NCBI RefSeq assembly: GCF_029892515.1
Contig: NZ_JARXVF010000013.1
Span: 1 to 64,000 of the forward strand
Direction: 5' to 3'
From: Pseudaminobacter soli (ex Li et al. 2025)
GTDB taxonomy: Bacteria; Pseudomonadota; Alphaproteobacteria; Rhizobiales; Rhizobiaceae
DNA length: 64,000 nt
Within the stretch, counting starts at the first letter, position 1, and the number at the start of each line of letters is the position of its first letter. The position numbers and the translations under genes were made by a program. Of this stretch, positions 1-9,377 are shown one piece after another. The notes under the pieces were generated by a model. The model was not told the origin of the DNA, did no database searches, and saw only the letters and a program-made list of their open reading frames with translations.

Positions 1-14
1 TGCACAATACTTGA

Positions 15-91
<77 letters not shown>

Positions 92-98
92 AATACCA

Positions 99-135
99 AC
101 ACTCCCGCGCGAACCCCGCCGGGAGTGTTTTTGTT
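99..135 (+). terminator. Rho-independent terminator after tRNA-fMet
   Basis: A perfect 9-bp stem (ACACTCCCG with CGGGAGTGT) encloses a 12-nt loop and is followed by a T-rich run. It lies 7 nt past the tRNA and would end its transcript. It also lies inside the C-terminal codons of the recombinase on the minus strand, so the inserted element itself supplies this terminator. Confidence 0.8.
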
Positions 136-1713
136 TGGCGGCTTGCCCGCAGTTTGGCGCTCGAGCCAATTGATGAGCGTGCCCAACTCGCCATACAGCG
201 TCGCCTCGATCGCGCCGCGCTTCGCCCCGGGCGTCAAAACGATCTTCTCGATCAGGGTCCGCAGCGCCGCTGCCGCTGCCTGGCGGTCTTCCAGACAGTT
301 GAGCGCCTCGGTCAGCTGCGCCACCAATACTTGTCAGCAGGTCTGGCGTGTCTTGCGGGGTAGTGGCAAGCAGGTCAACTAGCTCGATCTTGCGCGCCTC
401 GAGCCTGTCCATCTCCGCCTTCATGCTGGCGTGGAACATGCCGGCCTTGATCGCCTCGATGACGCTGCGGATCTGCTTCTCCACCTTAACGAGTTCCACC
501 TTCCAGGCGCTGGCGTTGGTCCGGTGTTGGCGGTTGAGCCGGTTCGTCGCTTCGGCATAGGCGTGCGCCGCCGCCTCCGGCGCCATCAGCCGGTCTTTGA
601 GGCCAGCCGGCACCCGCTGCTCGAGTTCGATACGCGCGATGGTGCGCCTGTTCGCGCAGCCGCCATTGCTGGTATGGCTGGAGCAGGCGCAGCGGTCGAC
701 GCTGCGCAGCGCGTAGGGGCCGCCGCAGCAGCCGCAGACCACCAGGCCCGACAGCAGCGACTTCGGCCGGCGGGCGTCGTTCAGCCGGTTGCGGCGGTGA
801 TGCGCCTGGAGCGCCGCGCTCAGCTTGATGCGCTTGTCGGCGATCTCGCTTTGGCGCGCCTTCACCGTCTGCCAGAGTTGATCGTCGACGATGCGCAGTT
901 CCGGCACGTCGGTCACGATCCAGGCCGCCTGTGGGTTGAGGCGCGACACGCGCTTGCCGGTCACCGTGTCCTTGACGTAGCTTTGGCGGTTTCACACCAG
1001 CCGGCCGATGTAGAGTTCGTTGTTGATGAGGCCGGTGCCGCGCCGGCCCTGACCGCGGATCGTGGTGTCGTTCCACAGCTGGCGGGCGGGGCCGGGGATG
1101 TTCTGGTCGTTGAGGCGTTTGGCAATGGCGCGCGGGCCAACGCCGGCGGCGAAGTCGCGAAAGATGCGGCGGATGACGGCGGCCTGCTTGGCGTCGATGG
1201 CGCGCTCGCCCGTGACTTGTGCGCCGTGCGCGTCGAGCCGCTTGACGACCCGGTAGCCGTAGCACAGCCCACCGCCGGACTTGCCGGCCTCGACGCGGCC
1301 GCGCAGGCCGCGCCGCGTCTTCAGGGCCAGGTCCTTGAGGAACAGCGCGTTCATCGTCCCCTTGAGCCCGACATGCAGTTCGGAAATCGCCCCCTCGGTC
1401 AGAGTGACGATCGGCACGCCGCAAAACTGCAGCTGCTTGTAAAGCGTGGCGATGTCGGCCTGGTCGCGTGAGATGCGGTCGAGCGCCTCGGCCAGCAGCA
1501 GCTGAAATAGTCCGGCCTGCGCGTCGTGCATCAGCTGCTGGATGCCGGGGCGCAGCACCAGGCTGGCGCCAGAGATGCCGGCATCTTGATAGCTGCCGGC
1601 GATCTCCCAGGCTTCGCGTGCCGCATGTTCGCGGCAGAGCCGTAACTGGTCCGCGATCGAGGCCTCCCGCTGCTGGTCGGAGGAGTAGCGGGCATAAAGC
1701 GCAACGCGCGCCG

Positions 1714-1970
1714 TCATGCGGTGGTCTCTCCCTTGCGGTCTAGCTGGTGTCCGGGGTGCTGGGCCCGGTTCTGTCGCCCGGCGGCGCTGGCTTGGCCAGA
1801 GGGGCGGCTGTCGTTAGGGGCCGGTCGCGCTGCACAGCGCTCGCGCGCCATGTGCCGGCCGATCAGCCGAGCGAGCGCCAGGAGTGCCGGGTGGGGTCTT
1901 GCCGGTTTCTTCGCCAGGCAATCGGCACCGGAGCGCCGCCGGGTGGCGCGGTCATGCGGTCTTTAGCCAT
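1714..1970 (-). pseudogene. Small degenerate ORF upstream of recombinase
   Basis: From ATG at 1970 the frame reads MAKDRMTAPPGG and meets a stop near 1863. A neighbouring frame continues as GRHMARERCAARP to a TGA that overlaps the ATG of the recombinase (ATGA). The layout suggests one short gene, translationally coupled to the recombinase, that lost a base near 1866. Such short companions are common before rhizobial serine recombinases. I do not recognise a domain. Confidence 0.35.
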
Positions 1971-2372
1971 CACGATCCTCGCTTCCGTTGTTCGAAGCAG
2001 GCATGAAGCCGGCAAATTGAGCGGCCGGGAAGGGGAATATGCCGGCGTCGTAGCCTGGCGTGCAAAAACTTGCATTTGGCGTGTTCCCCGGTGGGGTAGG
2101 AAAGGGGCATAGGGTCGTCATAAGAAAAACCGGTCAAGGCTTTGCCGCCCTACCGGCCTTGGCCTTGACCGGCTCCGCCAGCCCAATGTTCAGACCGAGC
2201 CTCCGGAGATCTGCCTCTGGTCCTGTAAAGCCGATCAAGGTCGTGGCGCCACCCCGCCTTGACCTTGATCGGCCACGCCGGACGGCTCCCCTGCAATGAA
2301 GCCGGCCGGCGAAAATGCCTGCCACTACCGTCTGTCCGTCGTCGCAGGGCAGGGGAGGTAAAACCGAACCGC
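1971..2372. other. Intergenic stretch, no gene seen
   Basis: About 400 bases between the recombinase remnant and the next gene. It contains two similar blocks near 2152 and 2254, each with the words CTTGACC and GGC. Short open frames occur on both strands, but none has a recognisable domain or a convincing ribosome site. Confidence 0.4.
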
Positions 2373-3041
2373 CTAGTCGTCCGGGAAAAAGGCGCCTGGC
2401 GCCGTCTGGCGGCCGATCCGCACCAGGTCATCGCGTGCCGCGCGGATCTGCGGCCAGGGAAAGGCCGAACAGTCTTCCCAGACCTCGCCTTCGTGCAGGA
2501 TGGCATCGAGCTTGCCGGCGACGCCGGCGAGCGAAACGGCCGACGTCGTCGCCAGCGCCGAAAGCAGCGCTTCGACCCGCGCGAACGCTGCGCGCTCGGC
2601 TCGAAGCCCCGTGAAGTAGCCGATCTCCGCAGCAGCGGCGTCGAAATACGCCTGCCGCGCGGCAAGCTCCGCCGCTGCCCGCGCGCGGGTTGTCGCCATA
2701 TCCGTCCGCGCGCCGACAAGGCGGTCGAGCGCTTCCAGCGAGCAGATCACCGTCTCCTCGCCGCCGGGCGGCCTGACCACCGTCCCGACAAAGTCAATCC
2801 GCTCGGCCAGCTCTGTCTCCAACTCCTGCTGCCGCCGACAAAGTCGCTGCGCCCGTTGATGCGCAGCCGCCCAATTCCGCCACAGCTCCAGTGCCGGGTC
2901 GGGGAGCGTCCCAGGCGCTATGCCGTCGCGCGCCGACGCCACGCCACCCAACTGCCAGCCGGCCGCCGCCGCAATCCATCCCGCAATCGCCATCCGCCGC
3001 GTGACGCAGGCCAAACTCATGCTATGGTCGGAATCAGCCAT
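2373..3041 (-). CDS. Hypothetical protein with twin-arginine-like leader
   Basis: A 222-residue protein with an N-terminal VTRRMAIAG followed by a hydrophobic stretch ending in ASA. This resembles a Tat or Sec signal peptide. The rest is Ala/Arg/Glu-rich and predicted helical (RAQRLCRRQQELETELAERI), without a family I can name. It ends FFPDD. It is divergent from the XRE regulator at 3170, with 128 bp between them that hold a small palindrome. Real coding is supported by length, a consistent frame and the divergent arrangement. No function is proposed. Confidence 0.55.
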   Translation of the reverse strand: MADSDHSMSLACVTRRMAIAGWIAAAAGWQLGGVASARDGIAPGTLPDPALELWRNWAAAHQRAQRLCRRQQELETELAERIDFVGTVVRPPGGEETVICSLEALDRLVGARTDMATTRARAAAELAARQAYFDAAAAEIGYFTGLRAERAAFARVEALLSALATTSAVSLAGVAGKLDAILHEGEVWEDCSAFPWPQIRAARDDLVRIGRQTAPGAFFPDD

Positions 3042-3135
3042 GATCCGAGCTCCTCAACAGCTTAGATTGTGGTCAGGCCGCACGGGGGTGTAGCGAGCAC
3101 CTTGTGCGGTCGCGTACTTACAGAACGGGTAATAT

Positions 3136-3150
3136 GTCACTTTTTGTGAC
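3136..3150. promoter_or_regulatory. Palindrome GTCAC-N5-GTGAC upstream of XRE gene
   Basis: Perfect 5-bp arms with a T5 centre, ending 19 bases before the ATG of the XRE-type gene and between it and the divergent gene at 3041. The position suits an autoregulatory operator. Confidence 0.45.
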
Positions 3151-3169
3151 TTTAACAAGCGAAAATGTC

Positions 3170-3427
3170 ATGAAAAAGGACATATCTGCCGAGCAGATCC
3201 GAGCAGCCCGAGGTCTGATTGACTGGACGCGGGAGGATCTGGCTAAAGCATCCGGAGTGACAGTTCGTACACTTGCCAGAGTTGAGAGTTCTCAAACGGT
3301 GCCCCGAGAGGCAACGCTCGCCGCGTTGTCGTCAGCGTTGGAAGCCGCTGGCGTTGAATTTATACCGGAAAACGGTGGAGGGCGGGGCGTGCGTCTGGCG
3401 CTTGGCTTTCAACCAAAAAGACCCTGA
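3170..3427 (+). CDS. Small XRE-family helix-turn-helix regulator
   Basis: An 85-residue protein when started at the ATG at 3170 (MKKDISAEQIRAARG). A start further upstream in the same frame adds residues that look non-coding and would cover the palindrome at 3136. Residues about 8-65 form a Cro/C1-type HTH (DLAKASGVTVRTLARVESS). The tail ALEAAGVEFIPENGGG is typical of short rhizobial XRE regulators. It probably represses itself and perhaps the divergent gene. The direct target is unknown. Confidence 0.85.
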   Translation: MKKDISAEQIRAARGLIDWTREDLAKASGVTVRTLARVESSQTVPREATLAALSSALEAAGVEFIPENGGGRGVRLALGFQPKRP

Positions 3428-3584
3428 ACTGCCGAGCGGAAGAAGACGGGAGCCATCCACAGGAGACATTGCCGGTCACGTGCTGCGGGTCGAAGCCGCC
3501 TTGAGCGTGCTACAACTTTCGCGATTGGTTGACTGCTTTGGCTGTTAGCCGACCACTTTGCCACTCGAGATATTTGACACAGCA

Positions 3585-3607
3585 GTTCGAATCCCCGCGG
3601 TGCGCCA
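3585..3607 (+). other. tRNA 3'-end-like sequence beside recombinase remnant
   Basis: The run GTTCGAATCCCCGCGG followed by TGCGCCA resembles a tRNA T-loop, 3' acceptor and CCA. It begins 8 bases past the stop of the recombinase remnant. Serine recombinase elements often end at a tRNA, so this may be an attachment core of an earlier element that used a different tRNA. No complete tRNA is present here. Confidence 0.45.
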
Positions 3608-3614
3608 TTTCCGT

Positions 3615-4370
3615 TCAAAACTGCGAACACCGGGCCAAAAATTTTTTGCTTCCCGTCATAGCCTGGTGGATAGCGGTCTTGCATCCGATGATCTTGACAT
3701 CTCTGTCCCCGACTTCGACCTGATCGACGACGGCCTGGATATAGGCCTTGCGGAAGGGAATGTCGCCGGAGGTGATGTTCTCGCGCATCATCCTGCCGAA
3801 CTCTTCGACGACGGCGGGTGGGATATCCGATGCGGGCACGGCATGCGTTCTGGCGCGATCGAGGGAGGCCTGGATGCGCTCGCGATCGATCTTGAGGGCG
3901 GCAATGCGCTCGCGCAGGATGTCGTCCATTTCGGCGATCCCGTTCTCGATCATCGTGTAGATGCGCTTGAGACGCCGCCTCAGTCAATTCTCCTTGCAAA
4001 CGAACGATCCGGCAATCGACCTCGGCGGCCTTAGCGGCGCGGCCGGCGGAGATTGCGGCGAGTATTTCGGTGAGGCGTGTCCGAGGTGAGGAGGCGATCC
4101 GACATATGTTCGATGACCAGTTCGTCGAGCGTATCCATCCGGATCGAGCGGCCGGCGCAGACGCTCTTGCCGGTGCGGGCGGCGTTCGAGCAGGTATAGT
4201 AGCGATGGACAGTGCCATTCTTGGAGGTGCCCATTCGCAATGTCATACCGCCCCCGCAGGACACAGGTCGCAAGCCCCGTCAGCAAGATCGGCCCCGTCA
4301 CGACGCGCGGCCGCGTCACTTTGGGGTTCCTGACCTTCAACATGCCTTGCACCGACTCGAACTCGTCGCG
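3615..4370 (-). pseudogene. Second serine recombinase, C-terminal remnant
   Basis: Pieces in at least three frames match the end of a large serine recombinase. DEFESVQGMLKVRNPKVT near 4367 is followed by VVTGPILLTGLATC. After a frameshift comes the zinc-ribbon part (SCGGGMTLRMGTS, RYYTCSNAARTGKS). The last frame holds the coiled coil and the ending FGRMMRENITSGDIPFRKAY to a stop at 3615. The catalytic N-terminal half is missing. This is a decayed older integration module, distinct from the recombinase at 1717. Confidence 0.85.
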
Positions 4371-4424
4371 CTCGAAATGAAGAATCCGGTTCCCGACGCG
4401 CATTTTCCGTCTATCGGCCAGCAC

Positions 4425-4719
4425 ACCACCTGCCCGGGCATCCGGATACCGCGGACTCGTGGAAAGCTCGTTGTGAAGGCGTCTAAAGTTTTATGCATAT
4501 TCCATTCCACGACGGCCGGCGCCAACGCGTCGGAATGGTCAAACCCAACAATGCCACTCAGGCATCTCACTGCCGTTTCGATTTGTTTCCAAAAGATTCA
4601 AAATCTTGCAATCACACCTGTGCACCTACGATGCTTCACGGAAAGGGAGGCTTCGTATCTGACCGGCAGAATGCGAACGGAGCTGAAGTTTCGCAACCGA
4701 ACTTTAGCGGCCCCGTCTT
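4425..4719. other. Stretch without recognisable gene
   Basis: About 300 bases between the recombinase remnant and the LysR-like fragment. Open frames on both strands lack any recognisable domain. I see no hairpin or repeat worth naming here. Confidence 0.4.
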
Positions 4720-4845
4720 GCACTTGCTCCTGCAGTAATCCGCGCATCCATTGAAACGCTGGATCGGCATAATGCTCTTTGTGCCATAGCAGACGCATCG
4801 AAGCGACGGGGCTTTCGAACGGTAGCCGCAGGGACTTGCCAACTC
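4720..4845 (-). pseudogene. Possible LysR C-terminal fragment
   Basis: The minus frame reads LRLPFESPVASMRLLWHKEHYADPAFQWMRGLL (given here only as position about 4720-4830; key words LPFE, LLWH and DPA). This is like the last strand and helix of a LysR-type effector domain. No start, HTH or upstream body is present. It is either a remnant or chance. The 10-bp repeats at 4836 overlap its beginning. Confidence 0.3.
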
Positions 4846-4863
4846 TTGCCAACTCATGCCAAG
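4836..4863 (+). repeat. 10-bp iterons upstream of BREX operon
   Basis: TTGCCAACTC occurs twice back to back (4836-4845, 4846-4855) and is followed by the partial copy ATGCCAAG. The 10-bp period places each copy on the same face of the helix. The array ends 36 bp before the start codon of the first gene of the BREX operon, so it is a candidate regulatory array. Confidence 0.5.
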
Positions 4864-4884
4864 ACACCACAAATTCGCCACCAG

Positions 4885-4900
4885 TAAGTCGGCCGACTTA
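4885..4900. promoter_or_regulatory. Perfect 16-bp palindrome on the start codon of the BREX operon
   Basis: TAAGTCGGCCGACTTA is its own reverse complement and its last A is the first base of the ATG at 4900. There is no Shine-Dalgarno sequence in front of this ATG, because the palindrome fills the space. It could be an operator for the encoded HTH protein or a hairpin that controls initiation. Confidence 0.55.
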
Positions 4901-5118
4901 TGATCGAACCGCCCGATGAAATCCTTACCATCGAGGAAGTCGCCGCCTACCTCAAGGCCGGGCGGCGCACGGTCTATCGTCTTGCTGCCAATGGGCAGAT
5001 CCCGGCCTTCAAGCTGGGCGGTACATGGCGTTTCCGACGCGCCGAACTGGATCGGTGGATCGCCGCCCGCATATGCACAAAGGAAGGAACGCCCAAGCCA
5101 GATGAGGGGAAACCATGA
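4900..5118 (+). CDS. Excisionase-type helix-turn-helix protein heading BREX operon
   Basis: A 72-residue protein of the HTH_17/excisionase class. LTIEEVAAYLKAGRRTVYRL is followed by the wing GQIPAFKLGGTWRFRRAEL, and DRWIAAR closes the fold. It overlaps brxF by 4 bp (ATGA), so it is translated as part of the same operon. Published BREX loci often carry a regulator such as the WYL protein BrxR, and this would be a different kind of regulator in that place. Alternatively it is a leftover excisionase of the island. The unusual start context (palindrome, no SD) favours autoregulation or leaderless translation. Confidence 0.8.
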   Translation: MIEPPDEILTIEEVAAYLKAGRRTVYRLAANGQIPAFKLGGTWRFRRAELDRWIAARICTKEGTPKPDEGKP

Positions 5119-5636
5119 TTCAGGCGTGTGCATTGTGCACAGATATCACCAATCTCGCGACGCTTGAGCGGCTCATAGAGGAAGTCAACTCTCTTCAGAC
5201 TAAGCTGATCCTGCTGGTTGGCAGCCGTGGCAAGACCCAACTCCTGTGTGCTTTAGCGCGACGGTTAGACGGCGCACCACTCAATGTCGGCGCGGAGCTG
5301 GGACACCGTCTGGCAGCCACGCCCGTCTCCGACCGCGGCTTCTTGACGAATGAGCTGCTGCGCGGAATCACGGACGATGTGGGTGGCGATAGGCCGTTAT
5401 TGCTCGATAACCTCGAAGTGCTCTTTGAGCCGAGCCTGGAGATCAATCCACTAAATGTCGTCAGGCGGCTCGCACATTCGCGTCGAGTTGTCGCCGCGTG
5501 GCCTGGTGAAATGCGCAACGACCGCTTGATTTACGCCGACATGGGGCATCCCGAACACCGCGACTACACCCGCGATGGCGTTGTTTTTTTCGAATCGGTG
5601 CAAAGCCATCAAGGGACCGGAAGGTCAAGAATATGA
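5115..5636 (+). CDS. brxF: BREX-3 P-loop protein BrxF
   Basis: A 173-residue small P-loop NTPase. The Walker A motif is GSRGKT at residues 36-41 and a Walker B-like strand is LLLDNLEVLFEPSLEIN. Its size and place, directly before brxC, match BrxF, the marker of type 3 BREX. It overlaps both neighbours by 4 bp (ATGA), which implies coupled translation. In this family the protein is thought to be a small ATPase partner of the BREX complex. The exact role is not established. The start is fixed by the overlap with the HTH gene. Confidence 0.88.
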   Translation: MIQACALCTDITNLATLERLIEEVNSLQTKLILLVGSRGKTQLLCALARRLDGAPLNVGAELGHRLAATPVSDRGFLTNELLRGITDDVGGDRPLLLDNLEVLFEPSLEINPLNVVRRLAHSRRVVAAWPGEMRNDRLIYADMGHPEHRDYTRDGVVFFESVQSHQGTGRSRI

Positions 5637-8600
5637 AATATAGAGACCTCATTCAGTTCGAACAGATCGAGTCGGTTGTTCAACTGCTCGACGCCGAGCG
5701 ACCAGACGAAGCCAAAAAGCTCGTATCGACCTTCGTTATCTCCGACGACATGGCTGACCGCATTGCCAAGCTTATGGTGCCGCAGCTTGGGTTCGACGAA
5801 GCTGTCGACCACAAAGGCGTGCTGATCGTCGGCAACTACGGCACCGGTAAATCGCACTTGATGTCGGTGCTGTCGCTGGTGGCCGAGGACGCGACCTATG
5901 CGTCAATGATCCAACACCCCAAGGTGAAGGATGCGGTCGCGTCTGTCGCCGGCCGTTTCAAGGTGTTGCGCATCGAGGTCGGTGGCCTGGAAATGCCGCT
6001 GCGCCAGATCATTACTCAGCAGATCGAGCGCTTCCTCAAAAAGCTCGGTGTCGACTTCACCTTCCCGAGCGCCGATCAGGAACTGAACAACAAGGATTCC
6101 TTCGAGGAGATGATGGCAGCGTTCGGAGAGAAATTTCCGAACCAGGGGCTGCTGCTCGTGGTGGACGAGTTTCTCGAATACCTGCAATCGCGTCGCGATC
6201 ACGAGCTGGTACTCGATTTGGCTATCCTGCGTCAGATCGGCGAGGTCGCCAAACATCTGAAATTCCGCTTCGTAGCGGGTGTTCAGGAAGCCATCTTCGA
6301 TAGTGGCCGATTCCAGCATGTGGCCGACAGCATTCGGCGCGTCAACGAACGCTTCACGCAAATCCTGATCGATCGCCAGGACGTGAGCTTCGTCGTCTCC
6401 GCGCGCCTGCTCAAGAAATCTGCCGACCAGCAATACAAAATCCGCGAATACCTCAAGCCTTTCGCTAAATTTTACGGGTCTATGAACGAACGCATGGACG
6501 AATACGTCCGGCTGTTCCCGGTTCACCCGGACTACCTCAAAACTTTCGAGCAGATCCACTTCACCGAAAAACGCGGCGCGCTGAAGACGATTGAAGCCGC
6601 TATGCAGGCCATTCTCGATCAGGACGTGCCTACCGACCGGCCGCAACTGATCGCCTATGAGAGCTTCTGGAACACGGTGAAGAGCAATCAGGTGCTGCGC
6701 GCCGATCCCAACATCAAGGAGGTGTTGCGCGTCTCCGAAGTGCTGGAGTCTCGCATCCAACAGGCATTCACACGGCCAGCTTACAAGCCGATGGCGCTGC
6801 GCGTCATCAATGGTCTGGCTGTGCATCGCCTGACCACCGGCGGCGATATCCACGTTCCGATTGGTCCCACCGCCGCCGAGTTGACCGATTCCCTGTGCCT
6901 CTTCCAGCCCGGCGTCGGGGACATGCCCGGCGAACCCGCCGAGAACCTGCTGTCGATGGTTCAGACAGTGATGCGAGAGGTGCTGAAGACCGTCAACGGC
7001 CAGTTCATCTCCAAGGCGGCGGACACGGAGCAGTATTACCTCGATCTCAAGAAGGACGTCGACTACGACGCTCAGATCGAAAAGCGCGCCGAAGCCTTGT
7101 CCGACGATGCACTCGATCGCGCCTATTATAGCGCCATCAAGGCGCTGATGGAGTGCAGCGACGATCTCCGCTATCCGGGCTTCCAAATCTGGCAATACCA
7201 GATCGAGTGGCAGGAGCGCCGCGTCGAGCGCTTAGGCTATCTGTTCTTCGGAGCGCCGAACGACCGCCCTACGGCTCAGCCCGAGCGCGACTTCTACATC
7301 TACTTCATCCAGCCTTTCGACAAGCCACGCTTCACCGACTCGCAGCAGTCAGACGAAGTGTTCTTCCGGTTGAAATCGCCGGACGAGGACTACAGGCGCC
7401 ACCTGTCTCAATACGCGGCCTCGCTGGACCTGGCATCCACCGCCAGCGGCGGCGCGAAGGCTGTCTATCAGCGCAAGGCCCAGGATGCCCTGCGCGGCAT
7501 GAGCAAGTGGCTGCAAGAAAAGCAGTTGACCGCGTTTGAAGTCACCCATCAGGGCAAGGCCAGGACGCTGCAAGACTGGGCCAAGGGCGTGTCGCTGCGC
7601 GATCGCGCCCGCTTGGGGCCAGAAGAGAAAATCAATTTCCGCGACATTGTGAACATCGTCTCGGGTTTGGTCTTGTCCCAGCATTTCGCTGACATTGCGC
7701 CCGAGTATCCCAAGTTTCCGGTACTCGTCACCGAGGCAAATCGTAAGTCCCTGATCGGCGCCACGCTGCGCGCATTGGCGGGAGGCACGCGCACGAAGGA
7801 CGCCACCGCCGTGCTTGATGCGTTGGAAGTGCTCGATGGCGAACGTATAGACCCGGCAGGTTCCCGCTATGCGAAGGAAGTGCTGAACCGCCTCAAGGCC
7901 AAGGGTCATGGGCAGGTGCTCAACCGCAACGAATTCATCGCCGGCGCAACCGACGTGGAGTATTTCTCCCCGGTCAAGCACCGGCTCGAACCCGATCTGC
8001 TCGTCGTCGTGCTGGGCGTCTTGGTCTATTCCGGCGACATCGTTCTCTCGATTACAGGCGACAAGATCGACTCCGGCAAGCTCGCGTTGCTGGCCGAACG
8101 CTCGCTTGATGAACTCAAGCAGTTCAAACACATCGAGGCGCCAAAGGAAATCAATCTCGCAGTGCTACGCGCGCTGTTTGAGTTGCTCGGCCTGCCGTCC
8201 GGTCTGGCGCAGAAAGCCAGCCAAGGCGACACGGAACCGGTCATCGCCTTGCAGGAAAAGATTAGCGCCTTGGTGCCGCGCGTACTCAAGGCAGGCTCTG
8301 ATCTCCAGCAGGGCAAACTCGGCTTCTGGGGCCAGAGTCTGCTACGCGAGGAGGAAGCCAAGGATTGGTATGCGCGGCTCGACGCGCTCAAGAAGTTTAC
8401 CGAAGCGCTGTCGCCCTACAACACTGTCGGCAAGCTCAAGAACCTGCGCGTCACGCAGGAAGACATCGATGTCCAGAAGAAGAATTTGGCCGTGCTCACT
8501 GGTGTTGAGCGCCTGCTGGACCTGATTGCCGAACTCGGCAGCACCGCATCCTATCTCTCTCAGGCGGAGATGGTCTTGCAGCCCGACCACGATTGGGTGA

Positions 8601-9373
8601 AGAAGGCTGAAGCGGTACGCAAGGCTCTGTTCGACAAGCTGGGCGAAGACTGCACGGCGGAACATGTCGCCGCCATCCTCGGTGAAGGCCGTCAGACGCT
8701 TGGCCAACTCAAGAAGGACTACATCACGGCCTATATCGCCAGCCACAGCAAAGCGCGGCTGGGCGTCGCCGAAGAGAAGACCCGCAACGCGCTGCGCCGC
8801 GACGATCGGTTGTTTTCGTTGCGTGTGCTGGCGGGTGTCTCGCTTATGCCCACCAGCCAACTCACCGCCTTCGAGGATGCGCTCAACGGCCTGAAGAGTT
8901 GCTCCGCGCTGGACGAGCCGACGCTGCTCAGAACTCCGGTGTGCACCCACTGCCAGTTCCGCCCGTCTGCCGAGCAGTTGGAACTGCTGCCCGCCGCCAG
9001 TCGCCTGAACAAGCTGGACGACGATCTCGATCAGTTGCAAGCCAACTGGCAGCAGACTCTGCTGGAAAATCTCGAAGACCCCGTCACGCAGGACAGCCTC
9101 GGCCTGGTGCCGCCCGCTTCGAAGACGCTGATCGACACCTTTCTCGCCGCGCGCATGCTGCCGGAGCCTGTCACCACCGATTTCGCCGGCGCTGTACAGG
9201 AAGCCCTGTCCGGGCTCGAGAAGATCACGGTCAAGGCAGATGAACTGCGCCAGGCCCTGCTGCAAGGCGGCTCGCCGGCCACACCGGATGAACTGCGCAA
9301 GCGGTTCGACGCGCTTATCAGCGAGCGCGGCAAGGGAAAGGACACCACCAAGCTGCGGTTCGTGATCGAGTGA
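5633..9373 (+). CDS. brxC: BREX ATPase BrxC (PglY-like)
   Basis: A 1246-residue protein with an N-terminal AAA-type ATPase. Walker A is GNYGTGKS (G67, K73) and a Walker B-like strand is LLLVVDEFLEYLQ near residue 170. Long helical regions follow. A Cys pair (CTHCQF) lies near the C-terminus. Length and architecture fit BrxC/PglY, the large ATPase common to BREX systems, which acts with the methyltransferase and PglZ. It overlaps brxF by 4 bp. The next gene starts 4 bp after its stop but is not a core BREX gene. The frame is intact throughout. Confidence 0.92.
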   Translation: MKYRDLIQFEQIESVVQLLDAERPDEAKKLVSTFVISDDMADRIAKLMVPQLGFDEAVDHKGVLIVGNYGTGKSHLMSVLSLVAEDATYASMIQHPKVKDAVASVAGRFKVLRIEVGGLEMPLRQIITQQIERFLKKLGVDFTFPSADQELNNKDSFEEMMAAFGEKFPNQGLLLVVDEFLEYLQSRRDHELVLDLAILRQIGEVAKHLKFRFVAGVQEAIFDSGRFQHVADSIRRVNERFTQILIDRQDVSFVVSARLLKKSADQQYKIREYLKPFAKFYGSMNERMDEYVRLFPVHPDYLKTFEQIHFTEKRGALKTIEAAMQAILDQDVPTDRPQLIAYESFWNTVKSNQVLRADPNIKEVLRVSEVLESRIQQAFTRPAYKPMALRVINGLAVHRLTTGGDIHVPIGPTAAELTDSLCLFQPGVGDMPGEPAENLLSMVQTVMREVLKTVNGQFISKAADTEQYYLDLKKDVDYDAQIEKRAEALSDDALDRAYYSAIKALMECSDDLRYPGFQIWQYQIEWQERRVERLGYLFFGAPNDRPTAQPERDFYIYFIQPFDKPRFTDSQQSDEVFFRLKSPDEDYRRHLSQYAASLDLASTASGGAKAVYQRKAQDALRGMSKWLQEKQLTAFEVTHQGKARTLQDWAKGVSLRDRARLGPEEKINFRDIVNIVSGLVLSQHFADIAPEYPKFPVLVTEANRKSLIGATLRALAGGTRTKDATAVLDALEVLDGERIDPAGSRYAKEVLNRLKAKGHGQVLNRNEFIAGATDVEYFSPVKHRLEPDLLVVVLGVLVYSGDIVLSITGDKIDSGKLALLAERSLDELKQFKHIEAPKEINLAVLRALFELLGLPSGLAQKASQGDTEPVIALQEKISALVPRVLKAGSDLQQGKLGFWGQSLLREEEAKDWYARLDALKKFTEALSPYNTVGKLKNLRVTQEDIDVQKKNLAVLTGVERLLDLIAELGSTASYLSQAEMVLQPDHDWVKKAEAVRKALFDKLGEDCTAEHVAAILGEGRQTLGQLKKDYITAYIASHSKARLGVAEEKTRNALRRDDRLFSLRVLAGVSLMPTSQLTAFEDALNGLKSCSALDEPTLLRTPVCTHCQFRPSAEQLELLPAASRLNKLDDDLDQLQANWQQTLLENLEDPVTQDSLGLVPPASKTLIDTFLAARMLPEPVTTDFAGAVQEALSGLEKITVKADELRQALLQGGSPATPDELRKRFDALISERGKGKDTTKLRFVIE

Positions 9374-9377
9374 CGCC

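Noticed and set aside
431-1471. Long plus-strand open frame of 346 codons at the left end
   Set aside because: It lies antisense to the serine recombinase, whose motifs are clear on the minus strand. The plus translation is low-complexity Ala/Val/Arg typical of GC-rich shadow frames.
5903-7195. 430-codon minus-strand open frame inside brxC
   Set aside because: It is an antisense shadow of brxC, which has Walker motifs and an intact 1246-residue frame.
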